Origin: Mermis nigrescens
Taxonomy: Eukaryota > Nematoda > Enoplea > Mermithida > Mermithidae
DNA length: 64,000 nt
Reading direction: 5' to 3'
Assembly: GCA_036768485.1 (NCBI GenBank)
Contig: JAVLUZ010000613.1
Coordinates: 310,001-374,000, forward strand
In this document: piece after piece, positions 1 to 13,436 of the stretch
Layout: every line of letters starts with the position of its first letter
Numbering within the stretch: position 1 is the stretch's first letter
Position numbers and translations under genes: made by a program
The notes under the pieces: generated by a model
The model's input: only the letters and a program-made list of their open reading frames with translations
Database searches by the model: none
Told to the model about the DNA's origin: nothing

Positions 1-112
1 GTTGAGAAACGTTTAAAAATGGTGTTTTTTCGCCATACCGACATTTTTAAGACCATTTTTTGACCTTTGAAGAAATCTTGCACCCCCAGAACTTTGGTGC
101 CGCCCACCTATG
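1..112 (-). mobile_element. A-family hAT MITE, cut by the window edge
   Basis: The right part of an A-family copy, ending in GCCCACCTATG at 112. The rest is outside the window. Confidence 0.8.
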
Positions 113-2756
113 TACGCTACTGAGACTTCATGAGCTACTAACGAAAGACTGTAGTTTTATTTTAAAAAACTTCAAACCCAAACGTATTTACGTATGCTCC
201 AATTTATGCGTGTCGAACGATAAGAGGAAAACTAGTTTTTGAGAAAAATAACGTATGATTATGGCGAAAAACGGATGTCGATCAATTTTTTCGCAAAACT
301 TCTTCTGACCGCCTACATTTGCACAAAGATGAATTGACATCTGCCTATCTGCACATATTTTGTGTTCAAGATTTGCATCAATTCTGCTTTTTTAATGAAA
401 AACTTGCTCGACGAAACTGGAAATTTTCTTTCTTTTCTATGCAAACTGACAGCAGCAGCTCGACTTCATCGCCCACACGTAAATTTGTATCCGAAACCAC
501 TTACACCTCTAAAAATTATACGGAATCAATATTTTTACACTTTATAGCTTAATCGACCCCGTTGATTTTAATTAATAAACGTGCTCTCGATGCTCAAAAA
601 TCAAAAATAGCTATTCTAAAGCACTTACGTGCAAATTTTGTGCAATCGATGCATTCCAAAAAGGCTTATATGTTATAAAATGAGCAAAAAAACACTTATC
701 TGCAAAATGATTTTCAGGCTGAGCATTATTGACAACCTATTAGCACACTGAAGAGCTTTCCTGAGCAATTTCGCTGTGCATTTTGAGCAAGTAACAACCT
801 TGTAAATTCGTTGTTGCAATTTCTACGGAGGTTATTAATGTAGATGGGTTATTTTTAATTTGGAAGATTTGGCCTTAGGGTTCAAAGATAATCTTTTTAT
901 TTAAAACAAAGATATTTTTAGTTCGAACATAATGATCCAAAACGAAAATTCTACATTTTGACGCTTCTGGGTGAATAAATTGACAAATAAATAGCGCCAC
1001 TGAAGCGTGGATAGGTATAATTTTTTATCAAACAAAGAAATTATAAAAATAATTGTGAAGCACATTTTTCATGCGTCTCCTTGAAAATCCTCAAAGTGTA
1101 ATCAAATGGATTATCTTCTTGGCGATTTGGCCCCTTCGCCCCCCACCCCAAAAAAATTTTGTTGCTGCTCGTATGCTGATACCCTTTATTGAAAGTCTGC
1201 ATTGCGATTCAGGTTTTGAAAAAGTCCGATTCAAAAGCGATTTGCATCAAAAATATATCCAGCGACTTCCGGCAAGAGCTAAAGTTAAAAATTGAAACGG
1301 CAGCTAAGGTAAATAAGCACAGTTGCATTGATTTACAGATTTTTATCGTATAAATTTCAAAGATTTCCAGAGTAAGTTGCATAAATTTAATTTTTTGAGG
1401 TTAAATGATTTCGCAAATCTACTGCAGATTTTTGCCTGAATGAATTAATAAAATATATTTCAAAAAAATTTTAGAAAATGCGCCGACTTTAAATCTTTTT
1501 TTATCGTAGTTTTCAATGATGACAGGCAACTAATATGTACTTTACATAAGATGTTCACAGATGTAATTCAAATGCATCTCACGTCTTAAACGAAATCGTT
1601 GCTCATTGTTTAATTAATTACTTCTATTTACAATTTACACAGTTTAAATCAAGTTTAAGCAAGAATTTTGATGTGATTAAGCGTTATAATTTTACATATT
1701 TGTTGTTACTGTGTTTAGAATTCACTGGAGCTCTTATCATCTTACAAAGCTGTTCTCGAAAGCGATACGAATTGGTTTCTGATTGAAGCAAAATAATTAG
1801 TATTCCGAGATTTTCGCATCATCCATTTATCCTATTGTTTCTTCGTCGATATAGCTACAGTAAAAAGTTATCAACGCATTGCGCATAAACAAAAAGTGTT
1901 AAGTCGGTATAAATCAATTTCAAAATTAGTTTGAACCTAATCGTCAAAGAAGAATTGTGGCCAGAAATGTGCCTATCATATTAGCACTTGACGTTTTATC
2001 ACGTGAAATTTTATAACTGTGGCTGCATCAAAAAGTTCTTTTTTACTGCTACTTTCCTGACTTTTGACATGATTTCTGGAGTAGAAACAACCATTTTTTG
2101 CATAACTCCCTTTTTTTAAAACTTTTAAAATTTCCGTCGATTTGCGTCAAATTATTTACACGACATGTTATATTACTCGTACTCCAAAATTGGCAAATTC
2201 AGGGAATCTATAGGAACTCGAGTCTTTCAACAACCGACGGCAAAAATTTATCAAGTTTTCGATGAAGTCAAATATTGAAACATTTTTCGCTTGAAATTTT
2301 CAAACATTCAGTGATTTTCAAAAAGAAAATCTTGCCTTCAATATGCTTTTGAGAAATAAATATACCTTGTAAAACGGAAAATGGTATTCGGCAAGTGAAT
2401 AATGAATGATTCCACCCATTTTAGACTGCCTACGAAAAAATGGCTTAAAACCCTACCAAAAAAACCTGAATCGTCACCATACTTAGCAGTGACCAAGGTC
2501 TGGGTGGTGTAAAACTGGCAAAAATCCAAAAAAACATGCCAAAAATTCAAGCTAGGGTCTCTTGATTTTTCGGGTAATACAGGATTCTGGGAGGGAGGTA
2601 TAAACCCCCCACCCACTTCCATCTTCGATCGCTGCTGTTTATGTGCATGTGTGTATGAAAAATGTTGCTTATCGCCGGTCGCTGACGAAATCGTGCTTCT
2701 ATCAGATTTATAATTATTTTTTGCTATGATGTTAACGTTTAATTGGTGGGTACAGT
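113..2756. other. intergenic, no gene seen
   Basis: AT-rich sequence without recognisable exons, apart from chance ORFs. 2338-2756 includes gggtttata-type G/C runs suggesting an eroded MITE. Confidence 0.6.
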
Positions 2757-2988
2757 CATACGTGGGCAGCAAGAAAATTCTAGGGGGTGCAAGATTTCTT
2801 CAAAGGTCGAAAAATGCCCTAAAAATGGTGGTATGACGAAAAACACCATTTTTCGACGTTTCTCATCGAGCACTATCCATTGGCATCAAAAAATTGCAAA
2901 AAAAAAACAAAAAAGTCAAAATTTGAATTCTGGGGGTATTTTGGTTTCTGGGGGATGCAGACCCTCAAAACCCCCACGCCCAGGTGTG
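2757..2988 (+). mobile_element. A-family hAT MITE
   Basis: Begins CATACGTGGGC and ends GCCCAGGTGTG. Flanked by ggtacagt and agtacagt (7 of 8). The interior has the family signature ccattggcatcaaaaaattg and G-rich tcttgggggt-type runs. Confidence 0.88.
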
Positions 2989-3392
2989 AGTACAGTGATG
3001 CTCCATTCGCAAAAAAAAGTTTTACCCGCTAATAAAAATTGTATTGATTGTTAGGTAGCAATTACATAAGCCCAAAATTACTCATTAACCATGCAGATAT
3101 GCATGTCGATTAGGGGCCAGCTAGTTTTTTAGTCAAAATCGTCTCGAAAACTGCATAATATTCAAGCGAAAATTACTGATCTATACTTTCAAGTCGATTT
3201 CTTACATTTCAGGAATATGCTTAAATTTCATTGTTCGGTCATTATTTTGCTATTCCCCTGATAATTTTCCATTCTCGGCTTCTTCTGGACCTCGTGGTAC
3301 TGGTATGGTATGTACAGGTCAGCTAGCGCTATGTTTGTTTCACACAAGCTAGTCAAACTAGGAAATTTATGCTGGCAAAGTAGGGCAGCCAC

Positions 3393-3599
3393 CATAGGTG
3401 CGCAGCACAAAAATTCTTGGGGTTGCAAGACTTTTCAATGGTCAAAAAATAGTGTTGTGTATGATGATCCAACGTTTCTCATCGAGCACTATCCATTGAC
3501 ATCAAAAAATTGCGAAAAAAGCGAAAAATTTTCAAAATTGAATTCTGGCGGGGGTCGGCCTTCTGGAGGTGCATACCTTCCATTCTACGCCCACGTGTG
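3393..3599 (+). mobile_element. A-family hAT MITE
   Basis: Begins CATAGGTGCGC and ends GCCCACGTGTG. Duplication gcagccac / gcaaccac (7 of 8). Confidence 0.87.
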
Positions 3600-4117
3600 G
3601 CAACCACAGTGGGCGTGGGGCACCATCTCCTTAGGATCCGTTAGACCCCCAAAATCGATAACCCCTTAGATTGAATTTTCGGCATTCATTAGCCCCCCAG
3701 AATCGGCTGCTTCCTATGTACAATGAAGAGAGCCCTACTGCCTCGATTCAGCCAGTTAAAATTCTCAGAATTTAAGACCAAACCCAAGTATAACAGACTA
3801 TACGGGCACGTACATACTTAGGTACCTACTTATTCTGATAATTTACCAATCGTTTTACCGACAATTATGATACAACGTCATATATTAGTAGTTAGTACTG
3901 ACTAATTTCGTTTCATTTTTCAAAATTATATGTGAGCGGTCTTGCTATCAGTAGCATGCACACATGGGCGAGGGAATGTCTGGTTGAACCCCCAAAATCA
4001 ATTTTTCATCAAACGGATAAAGCTTATTGAAGAATGCCGAGAAATGATATTGTTGTTCCTATCATCAACTTTTCGGCACCTCTGATCTTTGAAATTAAAA
4101 GGACCTCCAGAAGCTTG

Positions 4118-4200
4118 TCGGCGGCCTTTTATCGACGAAAATCGGTACTTCGCCCTTTCATATTCCAATAGTTTAATGAATTTAGGCCACCATATCAGCA
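4118..4200 (-). pseudogene. decayed duplicate of a THOC6 exon
   Basis: On the minus strand this stretch reads GGLNSLNYWN and is very similar base by base to the acceptor half of the THOC6 exon at 16517-16645. It also shares TTTTATCGACGA. Reading-frame shifts and an early stop make it non-functional, and its splice acceptor is gone. About 330 bp away, 4527-4560 resembles the donor half of the same exon (26 of 30 bases by eye), but in non-collinear order. I infer a partial tandem duplication or rearrangement of the THOC6 tail. Confidence 0.6.
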
Positions 4201-4694
4201 AGAAACGAAACGACCGAAATTTGAACACAAAAAATACAAATGCGCACAAGATAGGCCAGCACTGCGACATAAATTGAGGGATTTAACCGTTTCTCTGCCT
4301 CAGAATTACAGCTGAAAATCGATTAAATTACAAATTTAGCAGGAAAAACGTTTTTTGTCCAATGAACTATCCTTTGTTATATGCTATTGCGTATTTGAAC
4401 TGCGTATGCTAATAGTAAATTTAGTTGTAAACTTAGTTGGCCAGCTAAGAAAGAAGAAAGTTGGGTCGATTCCAAAAAATGAATAATATGATATTCTTCA
4501 AATCAAAAATAACACTTAAATAGGTTAGTACCATATTTTTCACCGAATTGAAATTTGATTTAATTTATTGACGAATAAAAAAACAATTAATTTACTAATC
4601 ACTTTATATTTTCGTCAAAAAAGGTCGTATTTCTAAATAAATAAAATCAATGAAGTTAATAGACAACAAATTTTGAAAATTCGTAAGTTTACAG

Positions 4695-5139
4695 CACGGT
4701 TTTTTTGTATTCGGCAAAGATTTTTCGCGATGTACAAAGAGTTTTGGGGACCGTCTTTGTACATGTACAAAGATTTTTTGGAAAACAAAAACTGCAAAAA
4801 AGATTCGAAATTCGCAAAAATTCTCGACGCTCCGCGCCGAAATGAGCAATTGTGTGTTCATATATCTTTATGATTTCAGAAATTGCATTTTGAAAGGAAA
4901 ATGCCAAATTTTTTGGCGCTTCGCGCCGTTTTGAGACGATTATTACTGATTTTTACGCTCAGAAACCTAGAAATTGCTAAAATACGTAACCAAAGGTCGA
5001 ACAACTCTGTTTTTGCCACACTAAAATCGCTACTGTACCATGTTTTAGTGCCCTAAAATTTGTGTGTACAAAATGTACAAAGACTTTTAGAAGACCATCT
5101 TTGTACATGTACAAACGGACCTTGTACAAAAAAACACTG
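4695..5139 (-). mobile_element. E-family hAT MITE, perfect duplication
   Basis: Begins CACGGTTTTTTTGTA and ends TACAAAAAAACACTG. Exact duplication gtttacag (4687-4694, 5140-5147). It contains two palindromic cgcttcgcgccg-type modules and repeated ctttgtacatgtacaaag palindromes. Confidence 0.9.
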
Positions 5140-5448
5140 GTTTACAGTCCTTTCAACCATTTTAAATAACTTGTACACCTGTAAGAAGAGAAAAAATGAA
5201 AATAGGATAAATGCTGAAAAGGGACTTAGACCCTGAAATATACTTATGCTATTTGAAATAGAAAACTAAAAACTAAGAGCTAAGATTGATGGACTTACTT
5301 GCCTATGGTTTTAATATCAAATTTCAATAGACAATCTTATTTACATATGTATGTTGCATACCTATACGTATTGTGAGAAAATAGCAGCAATGTAAATTAT
5401 TTTCGTAAATGGAAAAATGAAAAGAAAATTGGAAATCCTAGTGACGAC

Positions 5449-5690
5449 CATAGGTGGGCAACACCAAAGTTCTGGGCTCGTGCAAGATTTTTTCAAAGGT
5501 CAAAAAATAGCCTAAAAATAGTGGTATGGTGAAAAAACACCATTTCATAACGTTTCTCATCGATCACTATCCATTGGCATTAAGAAATTGCGAGAAAAAA
5601 AACAAAAAAATTTCAAAAATTCAATTCTGAGTGGGTATTTTGGTTTCTGGGGGTGGGGTGCATACCTCCTAACACCCACGCCTAGGTATG
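5449..5690 (+). mobile_element. A-family hAT MITE, perfect duplication
   Basis: Begins CATAGGTGGGC and ends GCCTAGGTATG. The 8-bp duplication gtgacgac is exact on both sides (5441-5448, 5691-5698). This copy defines the family ends best. Confidence 0.93.
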
Positions 5691-6838
5691 GTGACGACGG
5701 ACTACGTAGGATTCAACAGAAGTCATCAAGTCAAAAGGTCAATAGACATAAATGAAAATAATTGTTAATATATTGCAAACCGACATTCACACCATTATTA
5801 ATTGCTTTTAGATTAGTTTGAAAATAACGTCTATCTGAAACAAACTAACGATCGGTAGATTTGGAATTTTTGATTGTTCAGATTTCTGCCGGCTCGTTTT
5901 GATTTTCCTAAATGATCCTATCATCACTGCATATTTTTTTAGAATTTCTCTCCCGGATAAATCGCAAACGCATGCACTTTTTCAATTTTAAATTTCAACT
6001 TAGTTCTTGGTAGGTACTCGGTATTTATTTTTACATAATTTCCAATTCGTAAACACAAAGACATACTTACATATGTAATACAAAAAGTGACAAGGAATAA
6101 AAATTAAGTATTGCCACAAATAAGCGCTCTGCTAGCTAATCGAGCAGCCTAGATTTTTTAGACGGATAGAGGAAAAAGGTGCAAAAAGAAGCGAGAAGAT
6201 AAGTTAATGTTAGCTCAAGATGGATAATTCTATATTTCCCTCTTATTTTCATTTTGTCTTTTACTAAATTTTTTTTGTAATGTACTATAATTTTTATTCC
6301 TTTTTATTCAGCTGTAACAATCCAGGTCAATTAACATACATAGATCAAATTAGCAAGGAATACAAGGCTGCATTATAACAAAGAGAATAATAAAACTATG
6401 GATTTACTATTAAAAATGTAAGAAAACGAGCGCAAAAAAAGCGGCAGGACCAACAAGACGTAAAAGAAAACGAATTGAGCTTATTTTTCAAACCTTTTAT
6501 ATATTTTTAACCGATTTTTTACCCAAACATTTGATTGATTTTTGGAATTTTTAAAAAATTTTGTAAAATAATTTTGTGATTTAAATAATTAATTTTTTTA
6601 AAATAATTTTTATAAAATAGATAAATTTTTTTAGAATAATTTTTTAAATAATTTTATAATTTTGTGAAACCCAAATTTTTGACCCATTTTTTGGCAAAAA
6701 CTGGAGTTTTCCGCGAATCTTTAGCGAAGCTGCCATATAATGACATATAAAAATGAAGAAAAACGCGAGAAAAGTTAGAGGGTTCTTCGTTTCTCAGCGG
6801 TATTACAAATATACCGAACTCTGCCAAATGGCCGTGAA

Positions 6839-7082
6839 CATACGTGGGCAGCAAGAAAATTCTGGGGGGGGGGATTGCAAGATTTTTTGAAGGTCAAAAA
6901 ATGGCGAAAAAACACCATTTTTCGACGTTTCTCATCAAGCACTATCCATTGGCATCAAAAAAATTGCGAAAAAAAGAAAATATTTTCGAAAATTGAATTC
7001 TGGGGGTATTTTGATTTCTGGGGGGGGGGTATTTTGGTTTCTGAGGGGGTGCATACCCCTTAAACCCCCACGCCCAGGTGTG
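6839..7082 (+). mobile_element. A-family hAT MITE, perfect duplication
   Basis: Begins CATACGTGGGC and ends GCCCAGGTGTG. Exact duplication gccgtgaa on both sides. Confidence 0.93.
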
Positions 7083-7090
7083 GCCGTGAA

Positions 7091-8910
7091 CAGACATGTA
7101 CGTGCCGGGGGGTTAGGGGTCTAAACCGTCAGAATTGAATAATACAAAATTTTCTCGGGTAAATGAGGCAAAATGAAGGCGAAAAACGAATGAAAATTGA
7201 AAATTTTCTTTATAAGTGTTTCAAATTGACCAGAAACTTTGTAAGAGACCGGATCAATTCAGGATAGTTGTCTAGGAATGGATCCAACTTGGTCATACTG
7301 TTAAGCTTGCCAATATTTTTGTACGGAATTCCATTTTGTAACTTATTTTATGAAATTTAGTTCTATCTCATTTAGCACGTTGTAAAATCCGATGCTTATT
7401 TTACTTGTTATTCATTTTCTCATTAGTCTTATGTCCCAGAAGTAAATTTAGCAATAGTCGCCCGCAGTGTAAACCCCAAAAGTTTTTAAAAGCTCCAAAA
7501 CAAAAAATCGCCTAACGGATTCAAAAGCGAGCTGTCTTTAAAATTTTTTATATGCCACAAAGAAAAATTTTGCTCTTCACTTTTTTGAAATATTTTTAAA
7601 CGAAAAAGAGGCGTTACATTAATATATCAAAACTTAAAACACAAACTAATGTAAAAATTTATTGCACCTAAGTTATATAATAAAAATATTAAAAATAATT
7701 AATAAAACAATAGATGGAAAAAAAGATAAAAATGAAGCAAAAATACAACTAACATGAAGTGTATCGAAACTCGAAAACAACTAAATTTAAATTCACAGTT
7801 TCAAAATTATTTAGTTTAAATTAATTTAATTAATTTAAAAATTAAATCATTAATTGATCATCAAATTTAATTTTTATCAGAGAACAGCTCGTTATCTTCA
7901 ATTCAAAGAATTTAATGCTTTTGCTTCACCGACTTCATATTAAAAAATTCTATTACTCGTAGTTTATATTTTTCGTTTTCGAAAGGAAAAACATAAGATT
8001 CATGTACTAAACAATCAAACCACATAGACTGATGTTTACGCTACTGATTATCACGAAACAAATGAAGCTGTGTACAATCTGGTGGCAACCGTCGCAACAA
8101 TAAAATATGAAAATATTTGAATATTCTATCAATTTATCGATCTTATTCTGCCATTCTGCCAATACATCATAAAGTATACTACAGGAACCTTATAATATAG
8201 TAACAATATTTTTGTACGATACATTTTCAAACACTTTTTATAATTCAAAAAGCTTAAATGTAAAATTGCAGCTTAGAAATTTGCGAACCGCAAGAATTCC
8301 GTTTGAAAAAAGATTCGTTTCAAAATTTTTATTTGATACGAATGTTATAAATTTTTTTAAATTTGTCTTTAATTAAAAGTGAGCTCAGTTACAGTTTCAA
8401 CTTTTAATTATAAATTTGTTGTTTTCCTATGTTGTTTTCTGAATATATAAATTTTCAAATGTATTTCAATAAAAACTAAGGATTATTTCCAATTTCAGTT
8501 GGTATAATTATTAATTTATGTATTCATAAAAAAATAAAAATTTTGTCTGGCTTTCGTTGAACAACTATGGTTTTATTCAACGAATAATTTTAGGATATTA
8601 GGCACATATTTTTCAAGAATACTTTTCAATAATTTCAAAATTATTTCGAATTCGTGCAGAAATTTAATGCAAGAGAAATTTTTCCTGAATGAATTCACAA
8701 TTTTTTTAGCAAAAATCTTTCAAAAGGTCACTTATTGCTAATCATTTCGGATAAACAATGAAGTGAAATATTTTAAGGATCTTGTAAGCATAGACATGTA
8801 TAAAAAGTCAATTATTTCGAGAGACTTATTTGTGAGGCATTGAAAAATTAGTCATTCAATCACTTGTTACAAAATAGCTTGGCGACGGAAGGCCCCAGTG
8901 AAGTGATTGC
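7091..8910. other. AT-rich intergenic stretch
   Basis: No exon, RNA or recognisable element. It is extremely A/T-rich between 7600 and 8700. Confidence 0.6.
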
Positions 8911-10103
8911 GTCCCGATTCTCCGACCGTCCCGATTCTCCGACCATCCCGATTCTCCGACCGTCCCGATTCTCCGACCGTCCCGATTCTCCGACTTTCCC
9001 GATTCTCCGACCGTCCCGATTCTCCGCCTAATGCTTAAAGAGTTTTTTTTAAATTCGCGAGAATATCGTTTCTCCGACCGTCCCGATTCTCCACCCGTCC
9101 CGATTCTCCGACCATTCCGATTCTCCGACCATGGTAAGATTTGACAAGTTTTGACTACGACTGCATTGCACGATTCATGATGCAGTACCTACGAACGCAT
9201 TCCACGCATGTACATAACATGCATATATGTGTTTTGCGTACAGATATGTACATACATATATACTTATTCAATCGACCACTTATACAGATATGTACATGGA
9301 TACCTATTTATTCGATTAACCACCGTAACGAATACGATGAAATTCTGCTCTGACTTATAAAAATAGAAACAAAAAAATGGAAAATGCAAATTAGACAAAA
9401 ATTTGTAGCGTCGTTTTCAAGACGTTTGACATACAAAGGTATATATCTGCATTAATACTAAAAGTCTGAGCTAGGCAAGGAGACAATCCCAGTTGATACT
9501 GTGTCGCATGTAATCGCTTATTTTGTTACAATAGCTCAAGCACAGGAAGACTTTGGCGGAGCTGTCTTCATGGAAACGTAACAAAGAAATTCAACGCTAT
9601 TTATACACTTTGATGTAACTTCTGTTAATTCTCACTTCTTTAAGTCAAAATGAAACGAATAATTGTAATGTCAGACAAAAAAATCACTTTTTCACATTAG
9701 ATTTGCAGATATAGAATATCATTCTCAATTTTACTGAATGAAAAAATAATACGTTATGAAAAAATCCGTAAAATCACATAATAATTCAATCTCTGAATGA
9801 GTCCCTTATTACATGTATGTACAACCGCTATTTAGCAGTTGATGGACATGTGGTTTATGCTACCTGTCATATTTGAATCTGTAGTCGGAGAATCGGGAAA
9901 AATCGGAGAATCGGGACGGACGGAGAATCGGGACGGTCGGAGAATCGGGACGGACGGAGAATCGGGACGGTCGGAGAAACGAGATTTTCGCGAATCTTTA
10001 AATTACTTCTCTTAGCATTAGGCGGAGAATCGGGACGGTCGCGGAATCAGGAAAGTCGGAGAATCGGGACGGTCGAGAATCGGGTCGGTCGAAGAATCGG
10101 GAC
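8911..10103. mobile_element. foldback element 1, arms of tandem 17-mers
   Basis: The left arm (8911-9133) repeats TCCCGATTCTCCGACCG, interrupted by a unique spacer (taatgcttaaagag ... tcgcgagaatatcg). The right arm (9884-10103) is its inverse, with the same spacer at the matching place. The centre of about 750 bp has no coding potential. This is the architecture of foldback (FB-like) transposons. Confidence 0.82.
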
Positions 10104-10204
10104 AGAGCGCAGTGAATAAGCAATAGCAGAACTTAATGCAAAATAAGTCACCATTTTGTAAATCATAATCATTTTTTGAATGCTAAAAAGGCCGAGAACA
10201 ATAA

Positions 10205-10607
10205 GGATACGTGCGCAACAGCCAAATTCAGGGGAGAGTCCGATCGGACAAAATTGCCAAAAATGTCTTCAAAAATTCAATTCTGCGAGGTCTATGGATT
10301 TTTTCGAGCGGGAAGGGGGTTCGGACCACACGTGGGCGCGGGGGGTATGCACCCCTCAGAAGGCCGAATACCCTTCCCCCAGAAATCAAAATAACCCCCA
10401 GGATTCAATTGATGAAATTTTTTTTGTTTTTTTCGCAATTTTTTGATGCCTGTGGATAGTGCTACATGATAAACGTTGAAAAACGGTGTTTTTCGCGCCA
10501 TACCATCATTTTTATGACTATTTTTTGACCTTTGAAAAATCTTGCACTCCCCCAGAATTGTTGTACTGTCCACTTATGGTTCGGACACTTCTCAAACCCA
10601 TGTGTTA
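10205..10607. mobile_element. C-family element containing a nested A-family MITE
   Basis: The outer parts carry the C signature (tccgatcggacaaaattgcc, attcaattctg, ending cccatgtgtt). They are split by an A-family MITE at 10327-10578. Outer ends are approximate and no duplication is clear. Confidence 0.6.
10327..10578 (-). mobile_element. A-family hAT MITE nested in a C-family element
   Basis: Begins CACACGTGGGC and ends GTCCACTTATG. Exact 8-bp duplication gttcggac (10319-10326, 10579-10586), which is part of the disrupted C element. Confidence 0.92.
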
Positions 10608-11587
10608 AAACACGTCGTTGAGAAGAATCCCTCTTAAATGTATTTTGATCATAAGGAAAAGTTAATGGAGAAATGAATGAAATGTGCCTTCTGCTTTGAA
10701 TAAATAAACGATTTTCCATCCTAGACACTTTTAGGCGAGCTCAACCGATCAATCGCTGATCGAAAGGCAGAAATGGGTTTTAAAATTTGTTCTCAAACAA
10801 CTTTTCATTCAGCTCAGAGAACGAAAAGCTAAAAAAGCAAGCGTTTGACATAAATTTACGATATTCTCGAAATTTTGAGAAAAAAGCAGTCAACTTATTC
10901 AAGATAATCGATAAGTTAAAGGGCTCTATCTTACTCAAATTGAAAGTTTAAATTAATTAACAAAAATTTAAAAAGAAATAAAGTGTTAAACACTTAACCC
11001 ACATCAATAGATGTTATAGCGAATAATAATAACGACATAGGATGTAACTTTATCGGGATGCTAGTGACTTCATCTTACTCACTTATTTTATTTAAGCGGC
11101 ATATTATAATACGTTACTATAGAAATTTCGCAATATTCAAGCACAAAATTTCAAACTGAAAATTACTGGAGCGTCATATTGTTTTTTCCAAAAAGTGATA
11201 ACTAATAAACAGAACATGAGTAATAATAAGTAATAAATAATTCATAAAAGCTGACCATCGCTACATAAAAATCAGCATCACATCCGCATTAAAACGAGTA
11301 AATCAGTTGTTTCTTCATGAAAATCAAATTTTCCGCGCACTTTTTCATCAAAAAGTCAAGATTTTCAAACAACTGATAATATCAGATAAATATATGTTTT
11401 AAATAGCCATTTTTGATAATTATAAATTTTTATTAAATAAGTTAATAAATACGAGTACGAGTTTAATTTTTTCGAAAGAGGTCAGCCATTCTACCGCTTG
11501 GTGAAACATTAAGCCAATAATGCGACTGTGATGATAGTAAAGCTGACCCATTCAGCATAGGTGTGCTGAAGCATTTACTGTGCTAAA

Positions 11588-11782
11588 GCATACAGAGTTC
11601 AGACTCTATTCCCCCTGAATTCAATTTTCGAAAATTTTTGTTTTTAACGCTTTTTTATGCTTATTGACCGTGTTAAACAAGAAATGTAGAAAAATGGTGT
11701 TTTTCCGCCATACCACCATTTTTAAGACCATTTTTGACCTTTGCACGCTCCCCCATTAGAACTTTAGTGCTGCTCACCTATG
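11588..11782 (-). mobile_element. divergent A-family MITE
   Basis: The right half (tttttccgccataccaccatt, gctgctcacctatg) is clearly A family. The left half has diverged. No target duplication is visible, and the left border is approximate. Confidence 0.65.
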
Positions 11783-12419
11783 ATGACGTCACATCTGCAT
11801 TTCAATGTTTTTTTATGCGCCTTCGAATATGTCGAGCAAAAAAATATTTCTTTTTTATAAAATCTATGTAGCTGAGCCTCGGTATTCAGCCCGGTAACCT
11901 TAATTTTTCCAATGGTAAATATTAATGCTGTGGCCTTGCTATCGGAGAATTGAGTTTTAGCCCCGGAAATAATTTAGCCTCGTATTCGACGATTTTGCGG
12001 TGTGTGTTAGCTAGTGAAGTCCAGTTTATGTTTGCACCAACTTTGCCCGACCAAATAACGTTATGTATGCAATGATTTGTGACTTGCATTTTGTAGCCGT
12101 TTTTTGCAAAATTTCGCAAATTTTTTTATTCGCTGTATTATTTTCAGCAACGCTTTTTGTATCAGCGCATACTAGCTTGCCCGAGCTAGTAGACCCGTAG
12201 CTTTTGGTTTGTTGCAAAAACGAGTGCCATAGTGAAGATTTATAGGAAAGAAAGATTTTGGGCCTAAAACATTTAGGGTTCAAGCAGTGTGAAGCAAAGA
12301 ATGGCACGGGAAACGTGCACAAAAAATGGCGCTTTGTCAATGCCACTTAATATGCAAAATAAAAAGGCTGATGTTTTAGCGAAAACACAAGAAGAATTTT
12401 AAGGAATTACGTAATATTA

Positions 12420-12760
12420 AAATGACCCAAAAATTTGCCCTTAACGCGCAACATAGCGTTTTTTCGGTGTTTCATATTGCATACTTTTACATAAAATCAC
12501 TTGGCGCAATATTTTTTCTAGAAATTTTAAAATGTTTGTGCAAAAAAATCATTAAATTTATGACTTTAACAAAAATCTGGCGCGAAGCGCCGAAAAATTT
12601 TCGAAATTAGGCGGATAGACATCTAGAAGCATGATTTACTGCTAGATTTGCTGTATTTATAGCATTTGATGCGAAACATCGAGATTTTTAATTGAAAATA
12701 GAAGAAAACTATGCAAAAATAGCTGTTAAAATTGTTTTGAAACCTACATGAACAGGAAAT
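12420..12760 (+). repeat. G-family internal fragment
   Basis: Clearly similar to 51725-52060 (tttgcccttaacgcg, tttttcggtgttt, aatctggcgcgaagcgccga). No G-family ends are seen. It is directly followed by an E-family MITE at 12771. Confidence 0.6.
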
Positions 12761-12770
12761 GGCTTCCAGG

Positions 12771-13436
12771 CAGTATTATTTTGTACAAGGTCCGTTTGAA
12801 CACATACAAAGATGGTCCCTAAAAGTCTTTGTACATTTTGTACACACAAATTTTTGGGTACTATGATATAGTACGGTAGCGGCTTTAGTGTGGTGAAAAC
12901 GAGTTGTTCGACCTTTGGCAGTGTAGTTTGGCTAATTCCTGGTTTTATGAGGGCAAAAATCGTTAGGAATCGTCTTTAAAACGGAGCGAAGCACCGAAAA
13001 ATTTGACATTTTCCCTTTCGAAATGCGATTTCTACTATTATAAAAGATACAATAGGACACACAATTACTCATTTCGGCGCGAAGCGCCGAAAATTTGGCA
13101 TAGTTATACAATCGGGGACCTATCTTTTCTACATGCAATAGTAAAGTATATCGAGCGAGCGACAAACTGTGGATGACAGTCACTGGACAACTTATTTAAG
13201 ATTTGTTTTTTCAGATCGCACGATAAAAAATAGGATAATGCGCGGATTTTTTTAGCAAAAAAGATGTCATTTTTACCTCATTTATATGCTTATGTCCGTC
13301 TCTCCAGCCTCCATCCAATCGCATTCTTGCCTTATCGTAAACAAATATTATCTCATTGATGTTTGTATCATACAAAGAGGGTCCCAAAAAGTCTTTGTAC
13401 ATCGGGAAAAATCTTTGCTAAGTACAAAAAACACTG
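12771..13436 (+). mobile_element. E-family MITE with internal insertion
   Basis: Begins CAGTATTATTTTGTACAAGG and ends AAAAAACACTG. It matches the 435-bp copy at 63528, but about 230 extra bases lie around 13100-13355. No duplication is recognised. Confidence 0.75.

Noticed and set aside
9841..10110. The tandem array could look like a CRISPR array
   Set aside because: Units are contiguous 17-mers without spacers and occur in an inverted partner array; this is a foldback arm in a eukaryotic genome.
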